Shown in pieces: positions 34,409 to 45,876 of a stretch of DNA of 64,000 bases (within the stretch, counting starts at the first letter, position 1; every line of letters starts with the position of its first letter). The stretch is from Clavulina sp. PMI_390 (taxonomy: Eukaryota > Basidiomycota > Agaricomycetes > Cantharellales > Hydnaceae): the NCBI GenBank assembly GCA_015039315.1, contig WIDE01000002.1, positions 310,001-374,000 of the forward strand. The letters are read 5' to 3'. Made by a program: the position numbers and the translations under genes. The notes under the pieces were generated by a model that saw only the letters and a list, made by a program, of their open reading frames with translations, did no database searches and had not been told where the DNA came from.

Positions 34409-36371
34409 ATGTGGCTTGAACCCAAGGAGGCTAGCCCTGCCCCACCTCGCAGAGGCGCACTTATGACATCGCAGACTTTTTCGTCAGCACCTTCAACTCT
34501 GACACGGATCCTGGCCAAACGTCTCTATGATCCATACACCTGCTCGATCCTGGCGGACAAGGAAATCATTGTTGACGAAGTATCTGGGCTCATCCTTGCT
34601 GTAAATGATCTGCCAGACTTGGATTGGGAAGACGTAACCTCGCATGAGGACCAGCGTGATTCTGAGAGTCAGCTCTGGTACGCCGATGATCTCAAAACGG
34701 CCAAGGTCATCGACTTGCGTGAGATGCAGCTCGTTCTGCCTGGGTTTGTGGATACACACGTCCATTGTGCGTCACTCGCTTTGCCCCCATTTCTCTCTAG
34801 TATGATCTGATGCCAAGAAATTTGCTTTCTAGTGTTTCTCCACGCATATTCGAGGACATCATGGGACGACCAGGTTACGAAGGAAAGTGAAACTGAGCGA
34901 ACAATACGTGCAGTTGTGCACGCTCATGCTACTCTGGAGGCAGGGTATACTACTGTGAGGTTCGTCCCGTAGACGCACGAACAGGTGATATTCCAAGGCT
35001 CACGTTATTCCATCGCTCCCTACCTATATAGAGATCTTGGGACAGAGGGTGCAGGTGATGCAGACGTAGCGCTACGAAAATGCATCTCTACTCCCCTCGA
35101 AATCGTGCCTGGACCTCGCTACTTCATCGCCACTCGCGCCACTGTGGCTACGGGCAGCTATGGTGTGTGTGTCTGGGATCGAAGCTGATATGATAATGAT
35201 GTTTTCTTCTCCTAGGCCCCAAGCATGAGCTTCGGCCCTTGCAAGAGGGCGTTGACGGTGTCACAGGGTCCCTCGTAGCTGATGGCGTGTACGCTGCCCG
35301 CGCGGCGGTACGGAAACAAGTTGGGGCTGGGGCAGACTGGGTCAAAGTCTATATTGTACGAGTCCACTATCGTCTAGGCAGTCACCCGTCACATTCATCC
35401 TCACACAACTATGTTAGGACTATCGAAAGCGCTCATTGCTCCGGCACGTCGACCCTGTTGCAGCAGAGACAAGCAAGCCCTTGTGGTCGTTGCCTGAGCT
35501 TGAAGCGATTGTCGATGAGGCGCATCAGGCTGGTGTCAAGGTTGCTGCTCACATCAGCACTGACCTTGGCTTGGACCACGCGCGTAGAGTCAAAGTTGAC
35601 AGTGTCGAACACGGCTATGAGATGTTACAGCCTGGTCACTCGACAAATCCAGTGAGGGAACTGCTTGGTCTGAACCCACCTCCAGAGACGCAGCTAGGGT
35701 TTCTTGGGGTCCCTGGCTACTGGTCTCCGACCCTAGCCACATTCGAGGCACATGGCCCAGAGGTATACGATATGGCCAAGAAGACGTTTCGAAGCGTTCT
35801 CGAGTTCAATGAGCGACAGCAGCGTTTCCCTCCTACTTCGCTTGCGGCACCTGTTCGTATCGCCTGTGGTGGGGACACTGGTGTCTTTGATCACGGCAAG
35901 AATGCGCGTGAGATGGTGTGTATGGTGAATTTGGGTGTGGCGCCGTTGACGGTGCTCTCCTGGAACGTTCTGAATGGCTGGCGATGCGTCCGGTCATTGC
36001 GCATGGAGCAAGACATTGCTTCTTCTTCTTCTTCTTCTTCAGCCGCAGTAGCAGAGGGGAGATCACCGTGGCACGGCGAGAGCCCTCGGGAAACAGAGGT
36101 GCTGGAGATGGCATACGCGCAGCGGTTCGTGAATGCGGTGAAGGTGACGGGCCGCAAGCTCACTCGCGCGGAGCTCGGAGATAACGCTGTCCCGTTCGGG
36201 GCGATTCGCCCTGGATTCGCGGCGGATATCATCGCCCTGGGAGGAGCCGCAGGTGACCTTGAGGGGAGCCCTGAAGGATTTGAGCACTCTGTGGACGGCG
36301 GCAATGTGCAATTTGTGATGAAAGGAGGCCGCGTGTGGAAGGCTGGTGGCGTGTGGTCAGGATCGCGATAG
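34409..36371 (+). CDS. Metal-dependent amidohydrolase (imidazolonepropionase/prolidase-like family)
   Basis: Predicted TIM-barrel hydrolase of the amidohydrolase superfamily. It starts MWLEPKEASPAPPRRGALMT at 34409; MTSQTF at 34469 is an alternative. Metal ligands are visible in order: the HxH pair in PGFVDTHVH, the Lys expected to be carboxylated in GADWVKVYI, His in VAAHISTDLG, His in DSVEHGYEML, and Asp in IACGGDTGVFDHG. The N-terminal beta-sandwich (LAKRLYDPYTCSILADKEI) and the C-terminal return (FGAIRPGFAADIIALGG, QFVMKGGRVWK) are typical. Introns interrupt the HVH-LFLHAYS, TTVR-DLGTEG, GSY-GPKH and KVYI-DYRK joins. A run of about ten Ser near 36020-36045 comes from a TCT microsatellite inside the coding region. 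Related fungal enzymes include ochratoxinase-like and prolidase-like hydrolases; the substrate is not predictable here. Confidence 0.88.
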
Positions 36372-36964
36372 CAGTCGTAAATGATTGAGTTGTCGATAAG
36401 TTGTCGAGGAGTTGATCGCGATGGGGGTTGACATCTTCCGAAGACTCCGTCCCGATTTGGAAAAAGCTTTTTTATACAGCCTTTGTGCCTGTCTGTTGTC
36501 ACAGTCTTTCTTGACTCAACATCGTCTGCGAGGTGTATCATTATCGATAGGGATCGTTTCTTTGAGCCCAATAGTGTCGCACTGCTGGGAATCGTCGAGA
36601 GCGGGTGAGCCAGGTGGCCCAAACGGATTCGGGCATTAAACACGAGGCCCGAGGAGAGGGTGTTTATGTGTGTGGGTTTCCCATTCAGTCGAGTGCAAAT
36701 GATACTCCTGACCCCGTGAAGGGATATCCGAGCCTTTGTTGGGCTTTTTCTCTCTCCAGTTTACTACCAGCGCTTGCGCCTTTCTTGCAGACCAGAATGT
36801 CGTCGTATGCATCGCTATAAGTCTTAGCTATCGACGTTTCGAAAAAGCCTATCTTGCTCGTGTACTATCCTCGCTGTCCCGGCGTTCCCTCGCTCTCGCT
36901 CTTGCGGTATCTCGCTTTCCTGCTCTGCGTTCCCCCCCTTCCTCTCCTCCCCATCTTCTCCCCA
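36372..36964. other. Intergenic region upstream of the F-box gene
   Basis: 593 bp between tandem plus-strand genes. The final 100 bp are strongly C/T-rich (CCCCCCCTTCCTCTCCTCCCC). An in-frame upstream ATG at 36854 would add 37 hydrophobic residues; I consider it leader. No repeat or RNA gene is evident. Confidence 0.45.
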
Positions 36965-38848
36965 ATGTCCTTCCATCATCCCCGCCATGATATGCTCTAT
37001 CGTCGCAACAGCTACACCGACGTCGTACGCCTACATCGTCTCCCAAATGAGGTCCTATCCAACATCATGTGTGCCGGTCTCGACCTCACCCCTGACGAAC
37101 CTGCGCGGGCCCATTGGCTCACCTCCATCTCCTCCACCTGCGCCCTCTGGCGCCATATTGCCCTAAAAACACCTTCGCTATGGACCCGTGTTGCCTTCTA
37201 TCTGGAGGAAGATGGCATTCCCACCTCGATGATCGACCCGCAAACTGAGGCTTTCCTCGAGGCCCGGGTCCGGAGAGACTATGCCATGGTGGATGCCTTT
37301 ATGAAACGCTCCGGAGCCCTTCGGTTGGCTGTACATGTCACCTGGTCCAGCGTCGACGCGATGCCACGCGCTTCGTCATTACAGCGCTTCGCTGCTCTCC
37401 TCAACGCCCACTCCCACCGCATCGGGACCCTCGTTTATCATGCCCAGTGCTCACCTACTCGCCTCCCAGGACTTGCACTATCATTACCATCTTCGTTATT
37501 AAATCTCACCCATCTGGAAATGCGGACCGAAGTGGTTGATGTGCCCGACAATGGCGTGCCACACGTGTTTCCCACGAGCGAGCAGCTGATGCACCCTGCA
37601 AGCGGGACGAGCATGGTCGATCTGGCATCGCCGTGGAACCTCGCAACCCTGCATGCCCCCAAGCTGCGCGCTGTCAGCTACCGAGCGTACATGCCAACAC
37701 CGCGGTTGGCCAAGCTGGTCGCACGGTGTGAGCACCTCGAGACGCTCGCCATCAACTTTGACGCCTTGCCAGAAGGGGAGGCCCGACGCGAAGAGGCAAA
37801 GTTAGTGTCGAGCAGCCTGCGCACGCTCATGATTGGCGGAGACATTTGGGCATTAGAGTCTATTTTAGGATACCTGCCCTTCCTCGAACATCTCAAGACA
37901 TTCCCCAAGGATATCGTATGTCACGACGAAGTCCTCCTCACCACCGCCACGCGAACCATCACCTATCCCTCTCTAAAAACCCTCGATCTTATGCCATACC
38001 AACCCTTCGCCGACGAGGACGCGGAGTTTATCCGGAAGCAGCCCAAGCTGCAACAGCTCGACCTCTTTGACTCGCACTTCCCTGCTCTCATCCTTGAAGG
38101 GCTCGTCGAGGACCTCGAGCCCTCGCCACGCGTAAGAAGCAGGCGACCTTCCTGCTCTAGTAACAGCTCCACTGGATCCTCCCGCTGCTCATCACGCGCA
38201 CGATCGCCCGCTATCGGAAGCAGCATGGCTGCGCGCTCCCCCTTTGCTTCATCCCCGAAATCACGCCCAGTCTCGCCCTCTGCCGGCACCCCACCTCTCC
38301 CCTCTGTGTCTTCTTCGCGTCGCATGTCTCCTTATCCTACCTCATCATCATCATCTCCGTCCTCGTCTCGCTCAGCGTCTCCTTTCCTTCGCAAGCGCAA
38401 ACCAATACCCAACCCCTCTCTCCGTGTTCTCAGACTCCATCGCTCACGACTCAGTCCTTCCACTGAAGAAGAATGGCAGCAGCTCGTCGCCCTCTCACAA
38501 ACGCTTCTCCTCCAGCGCCCTACGCTCAGTGTCCACTTTGTTGGAGCTGGGACGAATGGCGACGCTTGGGTGACAGATCCCAGTACGGGCATCCCCGAGA
38601 TCGTCCAGGTCATGCGATGCGAGCCCGAGCTGTATCTGCTCAGTCGCATGTTTGGGGACAGGGTTTGGATCTCCACAAGTGCGGAGGATGTCGGGAGCTG
38701 TGCCTCATACCCTTTTGATATTGCAGAGCCAGAGGCGGCGCCTGCTCCTGAGGAGTTTGGCGCTGAAGGTGAATTTGAGCTTCCGCCTCCGCCATCTCCC
38801 CTACCGCCGCTCGCTCTTGGCGTTGATCTGGGTGTCGAGGCCTGGTAG
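36965..38848 (+). CDS. F-box domain protein
   Basis: Substrate receptor of SCF ubiquitin ligases, by its F-box. It has a single long exon of 627 codons from ATG 36965 (MSFHHPRHDMLYRRNSYTDV). The F-box is at about residues 22-75: RLHRLPNEVLSNIMCAGLDL, then a Cys-Trp pair in CALWRHIALKTPSLWTRV, the arrangement seen in the many mushroom F-box proteins. The middle resembles irregular leucine-rich repeats (LLNLTHLEMRTEVVDV, HLETLAINFDALPEG, LKTLDLMPYQPF, LQQLDLFDSHFPAL). A Ser/Arg/Pro-rich low-complexity insert follows (about 375-475), then a folded-looking segment (LRVLRLHRSRLSPSTEEEW) and an acidic Pro/Glu tail ending GVDLGVEAW. A start at 36854 would add 37 residues. The target is unknown. Confidence 0.85.
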   Translation: MSFHHPRHDMLYRRNSYTDVVRLHRLPNEVLSNIMCAGLDLTPDEPARAHWLTSISSTCALWRHIALKTPSLWTRVAFYLEEDGIPTSMIDPQTEAFLEARVRRDYAMVDAFMKRSGALRLAVHVTWSSVDAMPRASSLQRFAALLNAHSHRIGTLVYHAQCSPTRLPGLALSLPSSLLNLTHLEMRTEVVDVPDNGVPHVFPTSEQLMHPASGTSMVDLASPWNLATLHAPKLRAVSYRAYMPTPRLAKLVARCEHLETLAINFDALPEGEARREEAKLVSSSLRTLMIGGDIWALESILGYLPFLEHLKTFPKDIVCHDEVLLTTATRTITYPSLKTLDLMPYQPFADEDAEFIRKQPKLQQLDLFDSHFPALILEGLVEDLEPSPRVRSRRPSCSSNSSTGSSRCSSRARSPAIGSSMAARSPFASSPKSRPVSPSAGTPPLPSVSSSRRMSPYPTSSSSSPSSSRSASPFLRKRKPIPNPSLRVLRLHRSRLSPSTEEEWQQLVALSQTLLLQRPTLSVHFVGAGTNGDAWVTDPSTGIPEIVQVMRCEPELYLLSRMFGDRVWISTSAEDVGSCASYPFDIAEPEAAPAPEEFGAEGEFELPPPPSPLPPLALGVDLGVEAW

Positions 38849-39742
38849 CTTCTATGTTTCGTTTATGCATGCATGCGCTTTTTTCGTTTGTTTTTCTTTT
38901 TCAAAGCGCTGACGTCTGTCTGTCTGGGGCCTGGGCTTACTGTATGTTGGACTTGATTTTTTTTTTGGCATTTACACTACCCTACTGTACAACTACATTA
39001 TGTTCTCTTTTTGCATTCGCATATATGTGACGCTCTTTTTTTGCATACACGCACTAGCTATAACTTGTTTCTAATACTATCAATCTCATCTCATTCAAGA
39101 AAGAAGCCCCCGTGCTTGCACTTGTTTGTGTCGGAGCCGAGTCTTCCGAAACTTGTCAAACAATTTGGGCGTCTTGCCAAGTGCCGTCTTCCCCCCCTTC
39201 TCGAATGCTCCACTCATAACTGTAGTTCCTGATTCTTGGTCCTGAAACAGTTAACAGAACCCCCCAAATCGATGAGTTACGTTGTCGAATCTTGTTGGTG
39301 GTGTGGCTCTTTGATCGGCGGCGTGTCGCCGAGCTAGGACATCGAGTGTGAAAGGATATGCTGAGCGGCTAATGAGTGGGGCCGTTGCCACAGCACAGAT
39401 CGCTCACAATGTGTGTCGTGCTGCCAACGAGTTTAGAAACGTAAAGGACTGCTTGATGAGAGAGCTCCAGAAACTAGGGACTCTATTGCATGATGATGCA
39501 TGAATCAGAACGGGCCTTGGGAAATCGTTGCTTCACACTTCTTTTTTTTTCTGTTGAATGGAAGTCCCTAAACCCAGAATGAATCGGGACCGAGCTGTCA
39601 ATCCTTTGGAAATCGGTGGGAGCATAGACTGTCATTACGACATATAAGACGAGGAGAGGTGCTGTGAAGCTGCTGTGCAAGAGTCATCCTCTCTCCCCCA
39701 CTCTCTACCTCCCCCACCTCCTTTTTGTTCACGTCCCTCGCG
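38849..39742. other. Intergenic region F-box / secreted protein
   Basis: 894 bp containing the F-box 3' UTR, poly-T tracts near 38958 and 39039, and the promoter of the secreted-protein gene. No coding signal or repeat is evident. Confidence 0.45.
39643..39649 (+). promoter_or_regulatory. TATA-box-like element before the secreted-protein gene
   Basis: TATAAGA lies 100 bp upstream of the start codon and is followed by a purine-rich then C/T-rich leader. The position suits a TATA-containing promoter, which in fungi often marks regulated rather than housekeeping genes. Confidence 0.45.
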
Positions 39743-40640
39743 ATGAAGTTCTCAACGTCCTTGCTGGCAGCTGCTCTCGCTGCGCCCTTTGTTGCTGCCT
39801 CGAGCTTCCCTCCCCTTTACTACATTGGGGCGCTCAACATCAGCATCACTGCGGGCCAACAATTTACGATTTTCAACACGACTCGCGTTTTGAACCAATA
39901 CCTTGGGTGAGTTGGATGCTCCTGCATGCATTATTTTCCTTGTGTGAGTCGTCGTTCCTCACAACATCAAGCTGACTCTGCATTCTCTCTCTCCACCAAC
40001 ATCGCAATCATGATTACGTGCTTTCCTATCTTTCTTTCTCTACACATGCGCCCCTTTCATTCATTCATAAAGTGGCATGCTGGTGGACAGCAATGGCAAG
40101 GAGATTGCACAGATCTTCCCCAACGAGGGTGGTGAGGGTGGCCAAATCAACTCTGCAGGCATCTTCCACCCTAGCGTGCGCGGTGTCCTTCAGTTCACGG
40201 ACCCTGCAGATGAGATGGCCTGGGGTTTCTTTACCACTGCTGGTATCAAGACGACTGCCGAGTACCTCTATGTGTGAGTGCTTGTTAACAACAATGATTC
40301 CTGGCGTTTATTCCTCGCTGAATCTATGCATTTTATTCGTCAATAGCGATATAGAAACAAATTCTACCACCCATGCATATCTGAATCAGATGTGAGTAGG
40401 ATCTTATTAGATGGCCTGTGTCTTTTAAAACCTCACCAAAAAAATTTAGGTTCATCATCTCGAACGCGACCAAGACCAACGACAGCGTCCTCCACTTTGA
40501 TCTATTCTCCCCTGGCCCCGTAAGTGACTCTCAGATCTTCCCAAAGTTTACCGAGACTAATGTAGATACTTTTCTGTTAGACTTTGCCACCGAACGTGAC
40601 GCTTCCTGTTTCGCAGACCGTGGGCCGCAGGCGCGCTTGA
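39743..40640 (+). CDS. Small secreted protein of unknown function
   Basis: It starts MKFSTSLLAAALAAPFVAAS, a clear signal peptide with cleavage expected near residue 20. Five exons are visible: the leader exon to NTTRVLNQYLG; a second reading MLVDSNGKEIAQIFPNEGGE and HPSVRGVLQFTDPADEMAWG; a short third with DIETNSTTHAYLNQM; a fourth with FIISNATKTNDSVLHFDLFS; and a last one, TLPPNVTLPVSQTVGRRRA, after a TTAG acceptor at 40580. The stop is at 40638-40640. The mature protein would be about 160 residues with several N-glycosylation sequons (NIS, NTT, NST, NAT, NVT) and few or no Cys. I do not recognise a family. The size, the secretion signal and a TATA promoter would fit a small secreted protein expressed under particular conditions. 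Confidence 0.75.
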
Positions 40641-41779
40641 GCCATCCCTCTGATGTCGCGTATCATTTGATCCCATATCAAATGCATGCATGACGTACAC
40701 TGCTGTGCACTTCCGGTGTAGATAGATCTGTCGAATGTGATGTGTAGCTTTTTATCGTAGACAAATCTGATGTTTTTGCATGCGTCAATCAAGGGGAGCC
40801 CGGCGTGATGCTATAGATTAACTGAATAGCGCTCCATTTCTCTTCTTATGCAGTGAAACGCTCAATCCCAGTAAAGGGTTGTGGATAATGCAGGTCACCC
40901 AAATGTGGAAAAGGCCGGTGGGATGCCAAGCATGACGTCACCTCTGCCTGCAGTAAGTTTGGAGAACTCCTAGGAGGTGCTATCTTTTCAATCCTATCAA
41001 GTGGCAGGACTATGATAATCCCAGACACGACCATCTTTCCTTCAAGTTCAAGTTCATCTATAGTGCTCAGAGACTGCCTCGTTCGTTGAGATCGCAGGCA
41101 TGAAAGCTTGTCCATCGTCTTTGACAGTACAAAGCATCTTAACATGAGAAGATATGTCATCTCGCTAAATGTCGAGAACGAGGGGTATCCAGAAATCGTC
41201 CTTCTCCCAACCTCAACAACTGACCCCTATAGATTTGGGTCTACGTTGTCGAAGCTGCGTGGGAACTTGAGGCAGGGTGTAACGTGACACAAGAACAATC
41301 ACGACGCCGTGGTCACGGCACTTGCAGGACCAAACGTTATCCGACGCACGCGTTGAGCGACTTCTAACTGCCTCGAGAAGCGTGAATAGCATATGGATTT
41401 AGCGGTGTGTGTCTCATGATGACCGCGTGTGCCCAAGAAGGTGTTTGTTCGGAGGTGTGCGGCGATAAGAGTCGTTAGGGAACAAGACAAAGGCTGCCGC
41501 AACTCCTGAACAATATGCCCCCTCAGTTATGCATCCGCTTGTTCCCCAAATATAGACTTTACAATCGGGTCATGCGTTCTTTATCCCCTCTCTCGCCTCC
41601 TCTTGAGTGCGCCGTCTCTCTCTCTCGTGTCTTCGCCTTCCACCTTCGTCCCTCTCTCTTGTCGCCGGGCGGCATTGACAAGCAGTAGCCTGCAGGAACT
41701 TGGCTCCCTCTCTCTTTCTCTCTCTTCGGACCACTTAGACCACCCATTTCGCAATCTCTCTTAAGGACTTTTCTCAAAG
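40641..41779. other. Intergenic region secreted protein / PRM1
   Basis: 1139 bp with no convincing frame. The last about 200 bp before the PRM1 ATG are very rich in CT repeats (TCTCTCTCTCTCGTG and similar), probably its 5' leader. A regulated promoter would be expected for a mating gene, but I did not identify a pheromone-response box. Confidence 0.45.
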
Positions 41780-44700
41780 ATGACCACTCGCTTCCCATCG
41801 CCCCCTCCTCACTACAATCCAGACACTCGCGACGACCGCTTTTCCTCGAATGACCACAACGCTATGAACGCCTCATCGTCCACGATCAACTTTGACGATG
41901 TCGAACCTATGCCCGCGCCACCCCGCCGCGCCCTCACCCCTTACCTCACCCTCCCCCACCTGCTTTCGCTGACATGGCTCGCGTACCCCGTCATTTCCTT
42001 GCTCTTTGTTGCTTTCCGCTTGATGGACTCAACATCGAACGCTAATGCTGGGGTGGCTGATGCAAAAGCCGACCTATTAGCGAGCTGTTCGGCTGCCGAA
42101 AAGGCTGCCACCGCAGTTGCGAGCATGCCTCGGTATCTTGCCATCGGCACCAACGATGCGATCCAAAAGTCTATGGACGCCGCGATGGATGCTGCTCGTT
42201 TGACTATGACAGTCAGGTACATTTACTTTTCTTTATAATTTCGTACAAGTTTCTGACCACCCTGTCTACCAGTCTGACAATTGTCGAATCGATTATCGTT
42301 TTCGTTGTGGACATGTGGCGGAGCACCTTCCTCTGCTTCCTCGAACTCATCATTCGCGGGGCATTGGCAATCCTCATCAGCGCTGTAACCGATGTAAGCT
42401 AAAGCACCTTCCCTCTTCGATATTCTTGTATCATCATTTGACATACTCGCCCATAGATCTCGGACTTTATCAACAGCACTCTAAGCTCCATCCGCACAAG
42501 CATTCAGAGCGACATTGCGTCTGCCAACAGCGTCATTCAGACAGCTGTGTCGGCTATCAACAAGGTTACGAGCATTGTGAACGTGAACCTGAGCGTCCCC
42601 CAGTTCTCCATTCCGTCGCTCGATTTGTTGGCGAATGTGACGTTGCCGGACTCAATCTTGAACGGGTTGACGACCTTGAATAACTCGATCCCCACTCTCG
42701 ACGTTATCAAGCAGGACCTTGATAACTTGTATGTGCACTCCAAGCTTTATCCTCCATTTAGTTCTCACTGACGAGTTGATGCTGCGCAGGATCGAGACAC
42801 CCTTCACGATAGTGAAGACTGACATCAACAACACCTTCAATGCTATTACCTTCAACGCCAGCACTTTTGCTGTTCCCGCTCAGCGGACCCTCACGTTCTG
42901 CGACGGCATGGACACATCGTTCATCGATGACCTCGGACGAGATCTGGTCAAGATTGCTCACATTGCAGCAGGCCTCCTGGCTGCCGCCGCTGTTCTCTTT
43001 GTGCTCGGAAACATGTTCCTTGTCTGGTGGAGGTGGCGCTCGCTCCAGGGCCACCTCGAATACATCCGCGAGGCATGGACCGCGGATCCCACCGTATCGC
43101 ATTCCAAGCTCTCCGAGGCCCATAGCTCGCACAGCGCACCGCAGCCCAGTATGGTCATGTCGAACCACAACCTCCTCGTCTTCCGCAATACCGCCGAACA
43201 TCCTCTCATCTCCCGCTGGCTCGACGACTTCTCCAAGTGGTTCAAGCTCAGCCCCAGTCAGCATGTTAACGCGCGGTTCTTCTTCAGCTACGTGCTGCAC
43301 CCTCCAGCGCTGGTGTGCTTGCTCATTGGCTTGATTGGGCTCTTGAGCGTCGAGCTCCAGCTCGCCGCTATCCATCCCCTTCAAGCGCACTACACTGCCC
43401 AAGCCCAAACTGGTGTCTCGAACTTCAATGCCCAGATCGCCGCCCAGCTCAACTCTGGTATGGCAAATGACAGCGCGACCTATGCGGCTCAGGTGAATGC
43501 TCAGGTCGCTGCTATCCAGTCCAACCTGGATAATGGCGTGTTCGGGTGGATCAATACGACCACGACGAGCTTGAATAACACGGTTGCAGGCTTTTACGCA
43601 GAGGTGCAGAGCATCGTGAACTCCACGTTCGGCGGCACCGTGTTCGATAGCCCTGCGCAAGAGTTTGTGCGTTGCATGATCGGGAGCAAGGTGAACAGCA
43701 TCGAAGAAGCTCTTACGTTCATGAATGAGAACTTTGCAGTACGTTTCATGTATTTTATTTCACATTTCTGTGGCAAGTGCTAACAATTCGGCGATATCTC
43801 TAGGTTACTCTTCCAACTTTGAACCCCAACATTCTCATGCTCTCCAATAACTCAGTCAACGAGGTGACATCTCCGATCGCGGCGGCAGCTATTGGTGGCA
43901 GCTCTACCTCTAATAACTCCACTAGTGTCCAGTCTGAGGGTCTCGTCGAGAAGCTCATTGACCGCTATGTCGCATCTCTTCATCGTGAGCGCGTCATGTA
44001 TGCCATCCTCCTCGGTCTCTGGCTTTTCGTTGCCCTTTGCGCCGTCGGTATCATTCTGTGGCACGCCTACGGAATCGATCGCGTCCACGAGTGGAAGAGG
44101 CGCAGGTACAACCGCCAGATGCCCAGGATGACCAGCTCGGCATCTACTCTGAACGGTGACAACCACAGCGCGTACGGTGGCATGGCCCCAAATACCACTG
44201 TCACCCCGTGGAGCCCGCCAAGGGGTGCTTTGAACATGCCTGCGTCGCGCCCGTTTTCCAAGAGCAAGGGTGATACACCTACCCGTGGCCTTTCAGACGG
44301 GATTCTGGCTCAGGATGCAGCACTCGCTCAGGCGTACCTTTCCTCCACTGCCAAACGCGAGCGTGCCGCTGCCGCCGCTCAAGATGCAGAGGATAGACGC
44401 TATCGCGGGTCCGCCTTTGTCGCGGATGAAATGGATCCCCATGCAGAGAGAACTCCTCTGCCCGACAACCTGCGCTCATTCTCTCCACTTCAGACCCCCA
44501 TGCCCTCCAGCACGATCTTTGGTAACTCGAACGCCGCGCGTCCGTCTTCCACTGGCCTTCAGACTTATAACAATGCTTCGCCCTTCCCGGCTGCTTCCCC
44601 CAAGTTCAGCCCCAACGCCGATTTGGAGAAGGGTAGCCCTCAGCAAAAGTCTGGGGGTCTCAGCTGGGGTGTTGTGAGTGGAAAGCTGCGCAATGACGCG

Positions 44701-45702
44701 CGCCGCACGACCGCTCGCGAGCCTTGGGACTTCAACAATGGGCACCTGAAGAGCACATTTGAGCACTCGCCTGCTCCCGAGACGGCTCAGAATGGTTGGT
44801 TCAGCCGCACGTTCAACGCGGTGCTGACAGGTGCTGCAGGACTGGGCAAGCGTCCCAAGGACGCTACCGCCGATCGCTCAACGGTCATTGAGCCTTATTC
44901 GCTAGCTTCGAATCCTCCTACGAATGCTCCTGCGACCGGGAACAGTGGAAGGCGTATTATCAACCTCGACAGCGATGAGAACCAGTTCCTCGCGCCCACC
45001 CCGATTCCTGCCCAGAACTCGAGCCCCAAGATAACGACGGCAGCGGCTCGCGAGGCTGCTCACCAAAGCGTCTTCGACATGCCCAGGCGCCCATCTCAGT
45101 TCAATTTGAGCCCTGCACCTGCTCCCAAGTCAAAGACGGTTCCTGGCCCTGTCCCCGTTCCCAATCCTACCCAGTCAGCGCCGAGGATGAAGAGCGTCAA
45201 TGGTGAATTTGCCTTTGCGCCCGAGTCGCGAGGAGCACTCGCTGCTACTGAGACTACACCTACTTCTTTCTCTCCTATGGGCTTCACCGAGCGCCCACGA
45301 TACCTTTCAACACAATACTACCCTGAAGAGAGCAACAGCGCGCTTCCTATCCATCATCACTTTATCGCTCCCGACATGCCCTCCCCCGGCTCCTCGACCC
45401 ATTCGGCTGATCCATTCGGGGACCAGAACCGCGAGCGCGAGCGCGGGTTAGGGCACCGTTCCCGACCGAGCCGTTCCACATTCTTGCCTCCCGGTCTCGC
45501 AGTCGGCGCCAGCTCGACCCGTACCTTGACGCCGGCTAGCCCTGGTGCCGAGGCGACGAGGCGGAGGAGCCATAACCGAGCGAAGAGCTCGGTGGGCGCG
45601 ATGCAGGATGCAAATCCCTTTGCGGGATCCCCGTCCCCGTTTGATGACCCGGTCTTCCCGAGGAGTGCTGGTTTTGGGCCGATGACGCCCACGCGGGTAT
45701 GA
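41780..45702 (+). CDS. PRM1: Plasma membrane fusion protein PRM1
   Basis: Multispanning protein that promotes plasma-membrane merger during cell fusion (mating in yeast, hyphal fusion in filamentous fungi). It starts MTTRFPSPPPHYNPDTRDDR at 41780. Five hydrophobic segments are visible: LLSLTWLAYPVISLLFVAFR; SIIVFVVDMW to LAILISAVTD; IAAGLLAAAAVLFVLGNMFL; LVCLLIGLIGLLSVELQLAA; and YAILLGLWLFVALCAVGIIL. Two large extracellular, Asn-rich loops carry many N-glycosylation sites and heptad-like segments (NSTLSSIRTSIQSDIASANS; NNTVAGFYAEVQSIVNSTFG), each with conserved Cys (TFCDGMD; VRCMIGSKV). The long cytoplasmic tail (about 520 residues) is Ser/Pro-rich and low complexity, ending FGPMTPTRV. Yeast Prm1 has a much shorter tail. 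The last codons and the stop lie inside a 62-bp tandem duplication. Confidence 0.93.
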
Positions 45703-45811
45703 TGACGATGAGATGGTTGAGCTGCCGAAATGACCAGTGTTCTCGACAGCCCACGCGGGTATGATGACGATGAGATGGTTGAGCTGCCGAAATGACCAGT
45801 GTTCTCGACAC
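45688..45811. repeat. 62-bp perfect tandem duplication spanning the PRM1 stop codon
   Basis: Unit beginning CCCACGCGGGTATGATGACG, present at 45688-45749 and 45750-45811. The copies are identical over 61 bases. The first copy includes the last PRM1 codons and the TGA; the second is 3' UTR. Confidence 0.93.
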
Positions 45812-45824
45812 CTTGTTTTTCTCG

Positions 45825-45876
45825 TGCTTTATCCTTATTCGCGATGATCTTGCTTTATCCTTATTCGCGATGATCT
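45825..45876. repeat. 26-bp perfect tandem duplication in the PRM1 3' region
   Basis: TGCTTTATCCTTATTCGCGA plus GATGATCT-type ending, present twice in direct succession (45825-45850, 45851-45876), 13 bp after the 62-bp duplication. Confidence 0.9.

Noticed and set aside
36854..36964. Upstream in-frame ATG adding a hydrophobic 37-residue leader to the F-box protein
   Set aside because: It looks like a membrane segment only because the CT-rich leader encodes Leu, Pro and Ser. An N-terminal membrane anchor is not expected for this family; kept only as an alternative start.
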